Part shown: positions 14,876-21,864 of the stretch, piece after piece
Layout: each line of letters starts with the position of its first letter
Position numbering within the stretch: the stretch's first letter is position 1
Assembly (NCBI GenBank): GCA_003194525.1
Contig: NBIV01000768.1
Span: 1-21,864 of the forward strand
Reading direction: 5' to 3'
DNA length: 21,864 nucleotides
Source of the DNA: Gracilariopsis chorda
Taxonomy: Eukaryota; Rhodophyta; Florideophyceae; Gracilariales; Gracilariaceae
The notes under the pieces: model-generated
Seen by the model: only the letters and a program-made list of their open reading frames with translations
The model's database searches: none
What the model was told of the DNA's origin: nothing
Program-made: the position numbers and the translations under genes

Positions 14876-15642
14876 TTACCCTTACCCGGTTTAGGGGCTT
14901 TAGGGGTTTTAGGGGCTTTAGCTCCTTCCCTTGAGGGTTTTTTATTCCCTTTAGGGGTATCCTTGGCCTTCCCAGAGCGGAGAGCAGCTATCTCCTTCTT
15001 CATTGAATGGACCTCCTTGCGCAGCCGATCGACTCCTTCAGGAGCCTCCACTTCATCGGCCTCGGCAGCAGCATTCTTCAGGAGGTCCGCTGCTTTCTTC
15101 TCTCTGGTGACAAAGTCCTTGAAGACTGAAGCGACATCGTTATCCCTTTTCTGCTCCTGGAGTTGGTTTAGAAAGTTGGTCATGTAGCGTTGGACCAGGG
15201 AGGGGATACCCGAGGGTTGGAGATCGTCAAGGAGTCCTGCGGCATAAGTGAGTGCCTCGTGGACTTTTTCCTTGGTATCTTTGACGATCTGATCCTTCTC
15301 GGCCTGAAGCTGATTCACTTCTTTGTTTCGGAGTACGATGGCGACATCGAGTACATCCTTTGTGAATTTTTCAGCCAGGGAGTCAAACTTCTCACGGAAT
15401 TCATTCGCCATGGTCGCTGGGATTTGTGGCATTCGCGGCGCCACAAACCCTTTCGGCAGCGTTCCATTTCGTCGATGTTCAGAGTGCTGATTCAGAACGA
15501 CGCGGCGAGAGGCAATCTTCTTCTCAATATCTTCTATCCGTTTGCCGAGGGGTGCAGTGACGGTGTGAAGGTGCTCCTCAATCGAGCTGTAAATCCCGTC
15601 GTTCGAAGCGGCGTTGGAAGCCGAACGGGTGCCGGGAGCCAT
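14797..15642 (-). CDS. ORF1 of unit 5: coiled-coil, lysine-rich protein, 281 aa
   Basis: I do not recognise a named family. The protein has no cysteine, so it has no zinc knuckle. It is charged and probably helical, with heptad-like segments near residues 21-47, 79-126 and 204-222. A basic tail from about 224 carries APKTPKAPKPGKGKSKAG-type repeats and ends KNGQGAPERGAKAN. Position and composition suggest a gag-like or RNA-binding partner of the RT; this is inference. Its TAA (14799-14797) lies 10 nt past the hairpin that follows the slip site. The ATG at 15642 is in an ACC-ATG-G context, 209 nt downstream of the predicted hammerhead cut. Confidence 0.75.
   Translation of the reverse strand: MAPGTRSASNAASNDGIYSSIEEHLHTVTAPLGKRIEDIEKKIASRRVVLNQHSEHRRNGTLPKGFVAPRMPQIPATMANEFREKFDSLAEKFTKDVLDVAIVLRNKEVNQLQAEKDQIVKDTKEKVHEALTYAAGLLDDLQPSGIPSLVQRYMTNFLNQLQEQKRDNDVASVFKDFVTREKKAADLLKNAAAEADEVEAPEGVDRLRKEVHSMKKEIAALRSGKAKDTPKGNKKPSREGAKAPKTPKAPKPGKGKSKAGPSKKNKSKNGQGAPERGAKAN
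14809..14842 (-). promoter_or_regulatory. Candidate programmed -1 ribosomal frameshift signal, unit 5 (reference copy)
   Basis: In the ORF1 frame the codons are TCG AAA AAC, giving the heptamer G-AAA-AAC (14842-14836). After a 6-nt spacer GGGCAA comes a hairpin (14829-14809) with arms GGCGCUCC and GGGGCGCC: 8 pairs, one of them G-U, around the loop AGAAC. A slip back by one base enters the RT frame directly. The first heptamer base is G, not A, so it is not the textbook A-AAA-AAC, but tRNA-Lys can pair GAA through G-U. The hairpin is read directly from the sequence; frameshifting is inference. Confidence 0.55.
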
Positions 15643-15751
15643 GGTAGAGGGTGGCGGATGGCTGAGAAGAGACTGGCGACGGCAACTGTCCCGCAAAAGG
15701 GGTTTTTAGGTTGAAATGTTGCGGTGGGGATGTGCGGCGTCGCTTCGCGGT

Positions 15752-15823
15752 GAGGGAAAAGGAGGGAGGGGGGGAGGAGGGAAAGGGAAGGGGGCGGGGA
15801 AGGGGAAAGGGAAGGGAGAGAGA
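15752..15823 (+). repeat. Purine tract in the unit 5 leader
   Basis: 72 nt of A/G interrupted by one C at 15795. Confidence 0.75.
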
Positions 15824-15850
15824 CGGCTTAAGGCTTAGACAGTTGACTTG

Positions 15851-15886
15851 GGCAGAGCGCTTTCGTCTTTATGACTCATCAGTGCC
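15851..15886 (-). ncRNA. Hammerhead ribozyme, junction 5/6
   Basis: Core identical to 9890-9925. Predicted cleavage is between 15855 and 15854. Confidence 0.9.
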
Positions 15887-15941
15887 TCGGTTGGTGGTGA
15901 GGAGAGATGAGGGGAGAAGGGATTCCACTAGGCGGGTAGCC

Positions 15942-15949
15942 CTTATGTA
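15942..15949 (-). promoter_or_regulatory. TATA-like box TACATAAG (candidate promoter of unit 5)
   Basis: Same offset from the hammerhead as at the other junctions. Confidence 0.35.
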
Positions 15950-16034
15950 GACCTATTCTACTCACTGCTCTACGTATTACAGCTATGACACCTAGGCCTT
16001 GCAGACCTTAAAGGACCTGCAGGACCCGCAGGAC

Positions 16035-17855
16035 TCAAAGGTCTTGCTGTATGTCATTGCTGGTGCCTTCCTTCGTTTGTTCCTTGCTCGATATGATCGC
16101 CTTGGCCACCGTTTTGCCTCTTGAATGAATTAGCGTGTGGGGCCACTGTTCCTTGATGGCTGGCCAGATGTACTTCAATGTAGCATACTGGTACAGCCTT
16201 TTCCAAGCTTTCCTTGCGCCTGGATGGAATTGGCATGTCACAAATGGGCCTGGGTTGAACGGTTCCTTTTTCCTATCATTTTGAAGATAGGATTCCCGAT
16301 CCTTATAGCTAACATACTTGATAGCTTCCTTTAGGTATTTCCTCGTGTACCCTCGTTGAGATAGCTTTCCAAAGAGAAAGGCTACCTTCCTTTTCCATAC
16401 GTCTTCAGAGTTTGTGTTGCGGAGATAGCGAATCATTTCTCCTTTCACAATACCAATAAAGACGTGTTCCGGATGGTCTGATTTGCCATGGAGATAAAGG
16501 AATTTTGAGATCGGTTTTGTATAAACCATCAAGTCAAGACGATTTTCCTTATAAAACCTTTTTCCTTTGTAGATTTCCAAATCAAGGTATACCGCTCTTC
16601 CAGGGCTTACTACATATGTGAGTGATAGGTTTGTTGAAGCGTTCAGGTATCCCAAAATTTTTTGGGGGTCACCTATGCTCCTTAGAATCATAAACCCATC
16701 GTCAATATAGCGCCTCTGAAAGATGATATCCTTGGCAAATCTTCTGAAGATCGGTTGGAACTTGAAATACAGGTACAGATTGGCAAAAGCCGGAGCTACT
16801 GCTGTTCCTGTTGCTGTACCAGTTTCCTGCTTGTACGTCTTCCCGTCCACTGTTATGAAGTTATTCTTCATAATGAAGCGTAGGACTTGAGCCCAGAAGA
16901 AGTTCTGGGTTTGGAAGATATGAGGCAAGCATTCCACCAGTGTTCTGCATGCATCATCGATGTCAATGTTAGGGTAACATCTTTCGACATCATAAGTAAC
17001 GAAGATGCAGTCTTTGGGCAGATACAGCTGTTCCAATTGCCGCACGGCCTGTTTGCTGTTGACAGTGATAACTCTGATACTCTGTACAACCTCATTCAGG
17101 ACGGAGCTTAGCCTTTGAGATAAACCACTCAATATGAATGAACATTGAGCGGTTATAGGCCTGCTTCCAAGTGTGGACTTGTGGATCTTCGGAAGGATAT
17201 AGAAGGGGTTGGGGCTTTGGCGTTCCTTAGCCTCATCCAAAATCAGTTCCCTTTCCTGTTGAGGTAGCTTACCTATTCTGGTAAGCCTCACAAGGTTACT
17301 GAAGATCTGCTCATAAGGAAATGAGTTCACTTTAGAGAATACACCCTTGCTTAACTCCCCCTCTACGAGGTTGGAGTATACCTCTTTGTGCATAAGCACC
17401 AGGCCTAGGTTCTTGTCTGATTCCTTCACAATCCAATTCTTCTTCCGGATGTATTCGAACCCTTTCTTTAAGATGCTAGAAAGGGCTCCGGGCTTCCTAG
17501 TTGAGTTCACCGATTCAACAGCTTCCCTCAGGTCCCTCAGAACCATTTCGGAGGTAGACTTAGGTAGCCCTTGTCCCGTCTTCTCGAGTTTCCCAGGAAG
17601 CTTGGAGATAGCTTCGTTGAGGCAGTCCTTGAGTGAAGTCCTTATGGCAAATCCACCACCAACAGAGAGAACTCTTCGTACACAGTACGGTACTTCTTCA
17701 ATCGGGATGCCAATAGGAGTGTTGAACTTCACTTCGTTGGACTGGGAAGAGCGGGGCTTCCGTGGTCTAGTACGGTTTAGTTTGCTTTGGCGCCCCGTTC
17801 TGGAGCGCCTTGCCCGTTTTTCGACTTGTTCTTCTTGGACGGTCCGGCCTTGGAT
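16035..17855 (-). CDS. Reverse transcriptase ORF of unit 6, in the -1 frame of ORF1
   Basis: Intact RT frame, the same protein as in unit 5, ending at the TGA at 16035. Because ORF1 upstream is broken in this copy, a ribosome starting at the ORF1 ATG would not reach the slip site. Confidence 0.8.
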   Translation of the reverse strand: MQGRTVQEEQVEKRARRSRTGRQSKLNRTRPRKPRSSQSNEVKFNTPIGIPIEEVPYCVRRVLSVGGGFAIRTSLKDCLNEAISKLPGKLEKTGQGLPKSTSEMVLRDLREAVESVNSTRKPGALSSILKKGFEYIRKKNWIVKESDKNLGLVLMHKEVYSNLVEGELSKGVFSKVNSFPYEQIFSNLVRLTRIGKLPQQERELILDEAKERQSPNPFYILPKIHKSTLGSRPITAQCSFILSGLSQRLSSVLNEVVQSIRVITVNSKQAVRQLEQLYLPKDCIFVTYDVERCYPNIDIDDACRTLVECLPHIFQTQNFFWAQVLRFIMKNNFITVDGKTYKQETGTATGTAVAPAFANLYLYFKFQPIFRRFAKDIIFQRRYIDDGFMILRSIGDPQKILGYLNASTNLSLTYVVSPGRAVYLDLEIYKGKRFYKENRLDLMVYTKPISKFLYLHGKSDHPEHVFIGIVKGEMIRYLRNTNSEDVWKRKVAFLFGKLSQRGYTRKYLKEAIKYVSYKDRESYLQNDRKKEPFNPGPFVTCQFHPGARKAWKRLYQYATLKYIWPAIKEQWPHTLIHSRGKTVAKAIISSKEQTKEGTSNDIQQDL

Positions 17856-18623
17856 TTACCCTTACCCGGTTTAGGGGCTTTAGGGGTTTTAGGGGCTTTA
17901 GCTCCTTCCCTTGAGGGTTTTTTATTCCCTTTAGGGGTATCCTTGGCCTTCCCAGAGCGGAGAGCAGCTATCTCCTTCTTCATTGAATGGACCTCCTTGC
18001 GCAGCCGATCGACTCCTTCAGGAGCCTCCACTTCATCGGCCTCGGCAGCAGCATTCTTCAGGAGGTCCGCTGCTTTCTTCTCTCTGGTGACAAAGTCCTT
18101 GAAGACTGAAGCGACATCGTTATCCCTTTTCTGCTCCTGGAGTTGGTTTAGAAAGTTGGTCATGTAGCGTTGGACCAGGGAGGGGATACCCGAGGGTTGG
18201 AGATCGTCAAGGAGTCCTGCGGCATAAGTGAGTGCCTCGTGGACTTTTTTCCTTGGTATCTTTGACGATCTGATCCTTCTCGGCCTGAAGCTGATTCACT
18301 TCTTTGTTTCGGAGTACGATGGCGACATCGAGTACATCCTTTGTGAATTTTTCAGCCAGGGAGTCAAACTTCTCACGGAATTCATTCGCCATGGTCGCTG
18401 GGATTTGTGGCATTCGCGGCGCCACAAACCCTTTCGGCAGCGTTCCATTTCGTCGATGTTCAGAGTGCTGATTCAGAACGACGCGGCGAGAGGCAATCTT
18501 CTTCTCAATATCTTCTATCCGTTTGCCGAGGGGTGCAGTGACGGTGTGAAGGTGCTCCTCAATCGAGCTGTAAATCCCGTCGTTCGAAGCGGCGTTGGAA
18601 GCCGAACGGGTGCCGGGAGCCAT
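17777..18623 (-). pseudogene. ORF1 of unit 6, broken by one base
   Basis: ORF1 starts at the ATG at 18623. It shifts at an extra base in 18245-18250 (T6 on the plus strand, T5 elsewhere) and stops at 18207 after 138 aa. The second half, from the MTNFLNQLQ segment to the TAA at 17777, stays open in the original frame. This is a single homopolymer lesion. Confidence 0.75.
17789..17822 (-). promoter_or_regulatory. Candidate -1 frameshift signal, unit 6 (A5)
   Basis: Heptamer at 17822-17816, spacer 17815-17810, hairpin 17809-17789. Confidence 0.5.
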
Positions 18624-18732
18624 GGTAGAGGGTGGCGGATGGCTGAGAAGAGACTGGCGACGGCAACTGTCCCGCAAAAGGGGTTTTTAGGTTGAAATGT
18701 TGCGGTGGGGATGTGCGGCGTCGCTTCGCGGT

Positions 18733-18804
18733 GAGGGAAAAGGAGGGAGGGGGGGAGGAGGGAAAGGGAAGGGGGCGGGGAAGGGGAAAGGGAAGGGAGA
18801 GAGA
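18733..18804 (+). repeat. Purine tract in the unit 6 leader
   Basis: 72 nt of A/G interrupted by a single C. Confidence 0.75.
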
Positions 18805-18831
18805 CGGCTTAAGGCTTAGACAGTTGACTTG

Positions 18832-18867
18832 GGCAGAGCGCTTTCGTCTTTATGACTCATCAGTGCC
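18832..18867 (-). ncRNA. Hammerhead ribozyme, junction 6/7
   Basis: Core identical to 9890-9925. Predicted cleavage is between 18836 and 18835. Confidence 0.9.
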
Positions 18868-18922
18868 TCGGTTGGTGGTGAGGAGAGATGAGGGGAGAAG
18901 GGATTCCACTAGGCGGGTAGCC

Positions 18923-18930
18923 CTTATGTA
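18923..18930 (-). promoter_or_regulatory. TATA-like box TACATAAG (candidate promoter of unit 6)
   Basis: Same offset from the hammerhead as at the other junctions. Confidence 0.35.
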
Positions 18931-19015
18931 GACCTATTCTACTCACTGCTCTACGTATTACAGCTATGACACCTAGGCCTTGCAGACCTTAAAGGACCTG
19001 CAGGACCCGCAGGAC

Positions 19016-20838
19016 TCAAAGGTCTTGCTGTATGTCATTGCTGGTGCCTTCCTTCGTTTGTTCCTTGCTCGATATGATCGCCTTGGCCACCGTTTTGCCT
19101 CTTGAATGAATTAGCGTGTGGGGCCACTGTTCCTTGATGGCTGGCCAGATGTACTTCAATGTAGCATACTGGTACAGCCTTTTCCAAGCTTTCCTTGCGC
19201 CCTGGATGGAATTGGCATGTCACAAATGGGCCTGGGTTGAACGGTTCCTTTTTCCTATCATTTTGAAGATAGGATTCCCGATCCTTATAGCTAACATACT
19301 TGATAGCTTCCTTTAGGTATTTTCCTCGTGTACCCTCGTTGAGATAGCTTTCCAAAGAGAAAGGCTACCTTCCTTTTCCATACGTCTTCAGAGTTTGTGT
19401 TGCGGAGATAGCGAATCATTTCTCCTTTCACAATACCAATAAAGACGTGTTCCGGATGGTCTGATTTGCCATGGAGATAAAGGAATTTTGAGATCGGTTT
19501 TGTATAAAACCATCAAGTCAAGACGATTTTCCTTTAAAACCTTTTTTCCTTTGTAGATTTCCAAATCAAGGTATACCGCTCTTCCAGGGCTTACTACATA
19601 TGTGAGTGATAGGTTTGTTGAAGCGTTCAGGTATCCCAAAATTTTTTTGGGGGTCACCTATGCTCCTTAGAATCATAAACCCATCGTCAATATAGCGCCT
19701 CTGAAAGATGATATCCTTGGCAAATCTTCTGAAGATCGGTTGGAACTTGAAATACAGGTACAGATTGGCAAAAGCCGGAGCTACTGCTGTTCCTGTTGCT
19801 GTACCAGTTTCCTGCTTGTACGTCTTCCCGTCCACTGTTATGAAGTTGTTCTTCATAATGAAGCGTAGGACTTGAGCCCAGAAGAAGTTCTGGGTTTGGA
19901 AGATATGAGGCAAGCATTCCACCAGTGTTCTGCATGCATCATCGATGTCAATGTTAGGGTAACATCTTTCGACATCATAAGTAACGAAGATGCAGTCTTT
20001 GGGCAGATACAGCTGTTCCAATTGCCGCACGGCCTGTTTGCTGTTGACAGTGATAACTCTGATACTCTGTACAACCTCATTCAGGACGGAGCTTAGCCTT
20101 TGAGATAAACCACTCAATATGAATGAACATTGAGCGGTTATAGGCCTGCTTCCAAGTGTGGACTTGTGGATCTTCGGAAGGATATAGAAGGGGTTGGGCT
20201 TTGGCGTTCCTTAGCCTCATCCAAAATCAGTTCCCTTTCCTGTTGAGGTAGCTTACCTATTCTGGTAAGCCTCACAAGGTTACTGAAGATCTGCTCATAA
20301 GGAAATGAGTTCACTTTAGAGAATACACCCTTGCTTAACTCCCCCTCTACGAGGTTGGAGTATACCTCTTTGTGCATAAGCACCAGGCCTAGGTTCTTGT
20401 CTGATTCCTTCACAATCCAATTCTTCTTCCGGATGTATTCGAACCCTTTCTTTAAGATGCTAGAAAGGGCTCCGGGCTTCCTAGTTGAGTTCACGATTCA
20501 ACAGCTTCCCTCAGGTCCCTCAGAACCATTTCGGAGGTAGACTTAGGTAGCCCTTGTCCCGTCTTCTCGAGTTTCCCAGGAAGCTTGGAGATAGCTTCGT
20601 TGAGGCAGTCCTTGAGTGAAGTCCTTATGGCAAATCCACCACCAACAGAGAGAACTCTTCGTACACAGTACGGTACTTCTTCAATCGGGATGCCAATAGG
20701 AGTGTTGAACTTCACTTCGTTGGACTGGGAAGAGCGGGGCTTCCGTGGTCTAGTACGGTTTAGTTTGCTTTGGCGCCCCGTTCTGGAGCGCCTTGCCCGT
20801 TTTTCGACTTGTTCTTCTTGGACGGTCCGGCCTTGGAT
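19016..20838 (-). pseudogene. Reverse transcriptase frame of unit 7, eight one-base indels
   Basis: Relative to unit 3 there is an extra C at 19200-19202, an extra T at 19320-19323, an extra A at 19506-19509, a missing A near 19534, an extra T at 19542-19547, an extra T at 19642-19648, a missing G at 20196-20198 and a missing C near 20494. There is also a synonymous substitution at 19848. All motifs survive in pieces, with motifs A, B and C together in one open stretch (19566-20117). It cannot be translated as written. Confidence 0.8.
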
Positions 20839-21605
20839 TTACCCTTACCCGGTTTAGGGGCTTTAGGGGTTTTAGGGGCTTTAGCTCCTTCCCTTGAGGG
20901 TTTTTTATTCCCTTTAGGGGTATCCTTGGCCTTCCCAGAGCGGAGAGCAGCTATCTCCTTCTTCATTGAATGGACCTCCTTGCGCAGCCGATCGACTCCT
21001 TCAGGAGCCTCCACTTCATCGGCCTCGGCAGCAGCATTCTTCAGGAGGTCCGCTGCTTTCTTCTCTCTGGTGACAAAGTCCTTGAAGACTGAAGCGACAT
21101 CGTTATCCCTTTTCTGCTCCTGGAGTTGGTTTAGAAAGTTGGTCATGTAGCGTTGGACCAGGGAGGGGATACCCGAGGGTTGGAGATCGTCAAGGAGTCC
21201 TGCGGCATAAGTGAGTGCCTCGTGGACTTTTTCCTTGGTATCTTTGACGATCTGATCCTTCTCGGCCTGAAGCTGATTCACTTCTTTGTTTCGGAGTACG
21301 ATGGCGACATCGAGTACATCCTTTGTGAATTTTTCAGCCAGGGAGTCAAACTTCTCACGGAATTCATTCGCCATGGTCGCTGGGATTTGTGGCATTCGCG
21401 GCGCCACAAACCCTTTCGGCAGCGTTCCATTTCGTCGATGTTCAGAGTGCTGATTCAGAACGACGCGGCGAGAGGCAATCTTCTTCTCAATATCTTCTAT
21501 CCGTTTGCCGAGGGGTGCAGTGACGGTGTGAAGGTGCTCCTCAATCGAGCTGTAAATCCCGTCGTTCGAAGCGGCGTTGGAAGCCGAACGGGTGCCGGGA
21601 GCCAT
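20760..21605 (-). CDS. ORF1 of unit 7, 281 aa
   Basis: Intact ORF1 from the ATG at 21605 to the TAA at 20762-20760, identical in protein to unit 5. The indels just upstream of the ATG remove the TTG-started extension seen in other copies without affecting ORF1, which supports the ATG as the real start. Confidence 0.72.
   Translation of the reverse strand: MAPGTRSASNAASNDGIYSSIEEHLHTVTAPLGKRIEDIEKKIASRRVVLNQHSEHRRNGTLPKGFVAPRMPQIPATMANEFREKFDSLAEKFTKDVLDVAIVLRNKEVNQLQAEKDQIVKDTKEKVHEALTYAAGLLDDLQPSGIPSLVQRYMTNFLNQLQEQKRDNDVASVFKDFVTREKKAADLLKNAAAEADEVEAPEGVDRLRKEVHSMKKEIAALRSGKAKDTPKGNKKPSREGAKAPKTPKAPKPGKGKSKAGPSKKNKSKNGQGAPERGAKAN
20772..20805 (-). promoter_or_regulatory. Candidate -1 frameshift signal, unit 7 (A5)
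   Basis: Heptamer at 20805-20799, spacer 20798-20793, hairpin 20792-20772. The A5 run is kept even in this heavily indel-marked copy. Confidence 0.5.
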
Positions 21606-21714
21606 GGTAGAGGGTGGCGGATGGCTGAGAAAGAGACTGGCGACGGCAACTGTCCCGCAAAAGGGGTTTTAGGTTGAAATGTTGCGGTGGGGATGTGCGG
21701 CGTCGCTTCGCGGT

Positions 21715-21784
21715 GAGGGAAAAGGAGGGAGGGGGGGAGGAGGGAAAGGGAAGGGGGCGGGGAAGGGGAAAGGGAAGGGAGAGA
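21715..21784 (+). repeat. Purine tract in the unit 7 leader
   Basis: A/G run interrupted only by C21758. It is 2 nt shorter than usual through loss of one GA in the terminal GAGAGA. Confidence 0.75.
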
Positions 21785-21811
21785 CGGCTTAAGGCTTAGA
21801 CAGTTGACTTG

Positions 21812-21847
21812 GGCAGAGCGCTTTCGTCTTTATGACTCATCAGTGCC
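21812..21847 (-). ncRNA. Hammerhead ribozyme, junction 7/8
   Basis: Core identical to 9890-9925. Predicted cleavage is between 21816 and 21815. The array continues past the window. Confidence 0.9.
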
Positions 21848-21864
21848 TCGGTTGGTGGTGAGGA
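21816..21864 (-). mobile_element. Unit 8, 3' end only
   Basis: These last 49 nt contain most of a hammerhead and part of the C/T-rich spacer upstream of it. They show that another unit in the same orientation follows. Confidence 0.85.

Larger units (their letters stand above)
12875..15854 (-). mobile_element. Unit 5 (2,980 bp), the consensus copy
   Basis: Complete unit with no indel relative to the majority of copies at any site. It is therefore the best guide to the real organisation: ORF1 and RT in overlapping frames. Confidence 0.92.
15855..18835 (-). mobile_element. Unit 6 (2,981 bp)
   Basis: Complete unit. It has an intact RT frame and one extra T inside ORF1 (18245-18250). Confidence 0.9.
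18836..21815 (-). mobile_element. Unit 7 (2,980 bp), most indels
   Basis: Complete unit whose insertions and deletions happen to cancel in length. Eight one-base indels fall in the RT region and three small ones in the leader (an extra A near 21631, a missing T at 21667-21670, and a missing GA near 21781). Confidence 0.88.
1..21864 (-). mobile_element. Head-to-tail tandem array of an endonuclease-deficient Penelope-like retroelement
   Basis: The whole window is one tandem array with a period of 2,980-2,984 bp. Hammerhead cores lie at 945, 3929, 6910, 9890, 12871, 15851, 18832 and 21812, all on the minus strand. Adjacent copies are almost identical and differ mainly by one-base indels in homopolymers. 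Junctions contain no telomeric repeat, poly(A), target-site duplication or foreign DNA: the 3' region of one unit runs straight into the 5' leader of the next. PLEs are known to occur as tandem or partly tandem copies whose repeated ends are called pLTRs; here the tandem copies are complete. Origin could be reverse transcription of a multimeric or circular RNA, unequal crossing-over, or assembly of a circular molecule. The sequence alone does not decide. Confidence 0.9.

Noticed and set aside
1..21864. CRISPR array, tRNA or rRNA genes, or a second transposon nested in the array
   Set aside because: The only repeat structure is the 2,980-bp unit and its small internal motifs. No other RNA gene or unrelated coding region is visible.

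Overview
The window is a single head-to-tail array of one retroelement, with no unrelated sequence between or beside the copies. A unit of about 2,980 bp is repeated in the same orientation: seven complete units, one truncated unit at the left edge and 49 nt of another at the right edge. All coding is on the minus strand, so each unit reads from high to low coordinates. The encoded protein has a reverse transcriptase of the Penelope-like element (PLE) type (PFYILPKIHK, TYDVERCYPNI, GTATGTAVAP and YIDD blocks). No GIY-YIG endonuclease is visible at either end, which places it with the endonuclease-deficient PLEs (the Athena/Coprina type). This points to a eukaryotic nuclear genome, but I cannot name the taxon. 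The standard code fits and no intron is needed.

Each unit contains, in minus-strand order: (1) a self-cleaving type I hammerhead ribozyme (36-nt core) at the unit boundary; (2) a 5' leader of about 210 nt carrying a long pyrimidine tract (purine-rich and G-run-rich on the plus strand); (3) an ATG in an accATGg context opening a 281-aa, cysteine-free, helical and lysine-rich ORF1; (4) an RT reading frame reached by a -1 shift at an A-run followed, after 6 nt, by an 8-bp hairpin; (5) a 3' region of about 180 nt carrying a TATA-like box that precedes the next hammerhead. Six of the seven copies that include the junction have five A's, so ORF1 and RT are in different frames and the RT frame has no ATG near its start. 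Only unit 3 (6914-9893) has six A's, and it reads as one 862-aa ORF (7094-9682).

The most interesting combination is an endonuclease-less RT in a long homogeneous array whose period is exactly the spacing between hammerhead ribozymes. A read-through transcript should be cut into unit-length RNAs, each carrying a full coding region. The ribozyme's helix III is the palindrome AGCGCU with no loop, so it may work best as a dimer, which an array RNA would favour. Hammerheads in PLEs are known. The full-length array of a compact ORF1/RT unit and the apparent frameshift signal deserve a second look.

Caveats: units 1 and 7 carry many one-base homopolymer indels and the central units almost none. This looks like long-read consensus error, and it affects how the A5/A6 site, the broken frames and even the copy number should be read. 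An extrachromosomal circle or multimer assembled as a line cannot be excluded.
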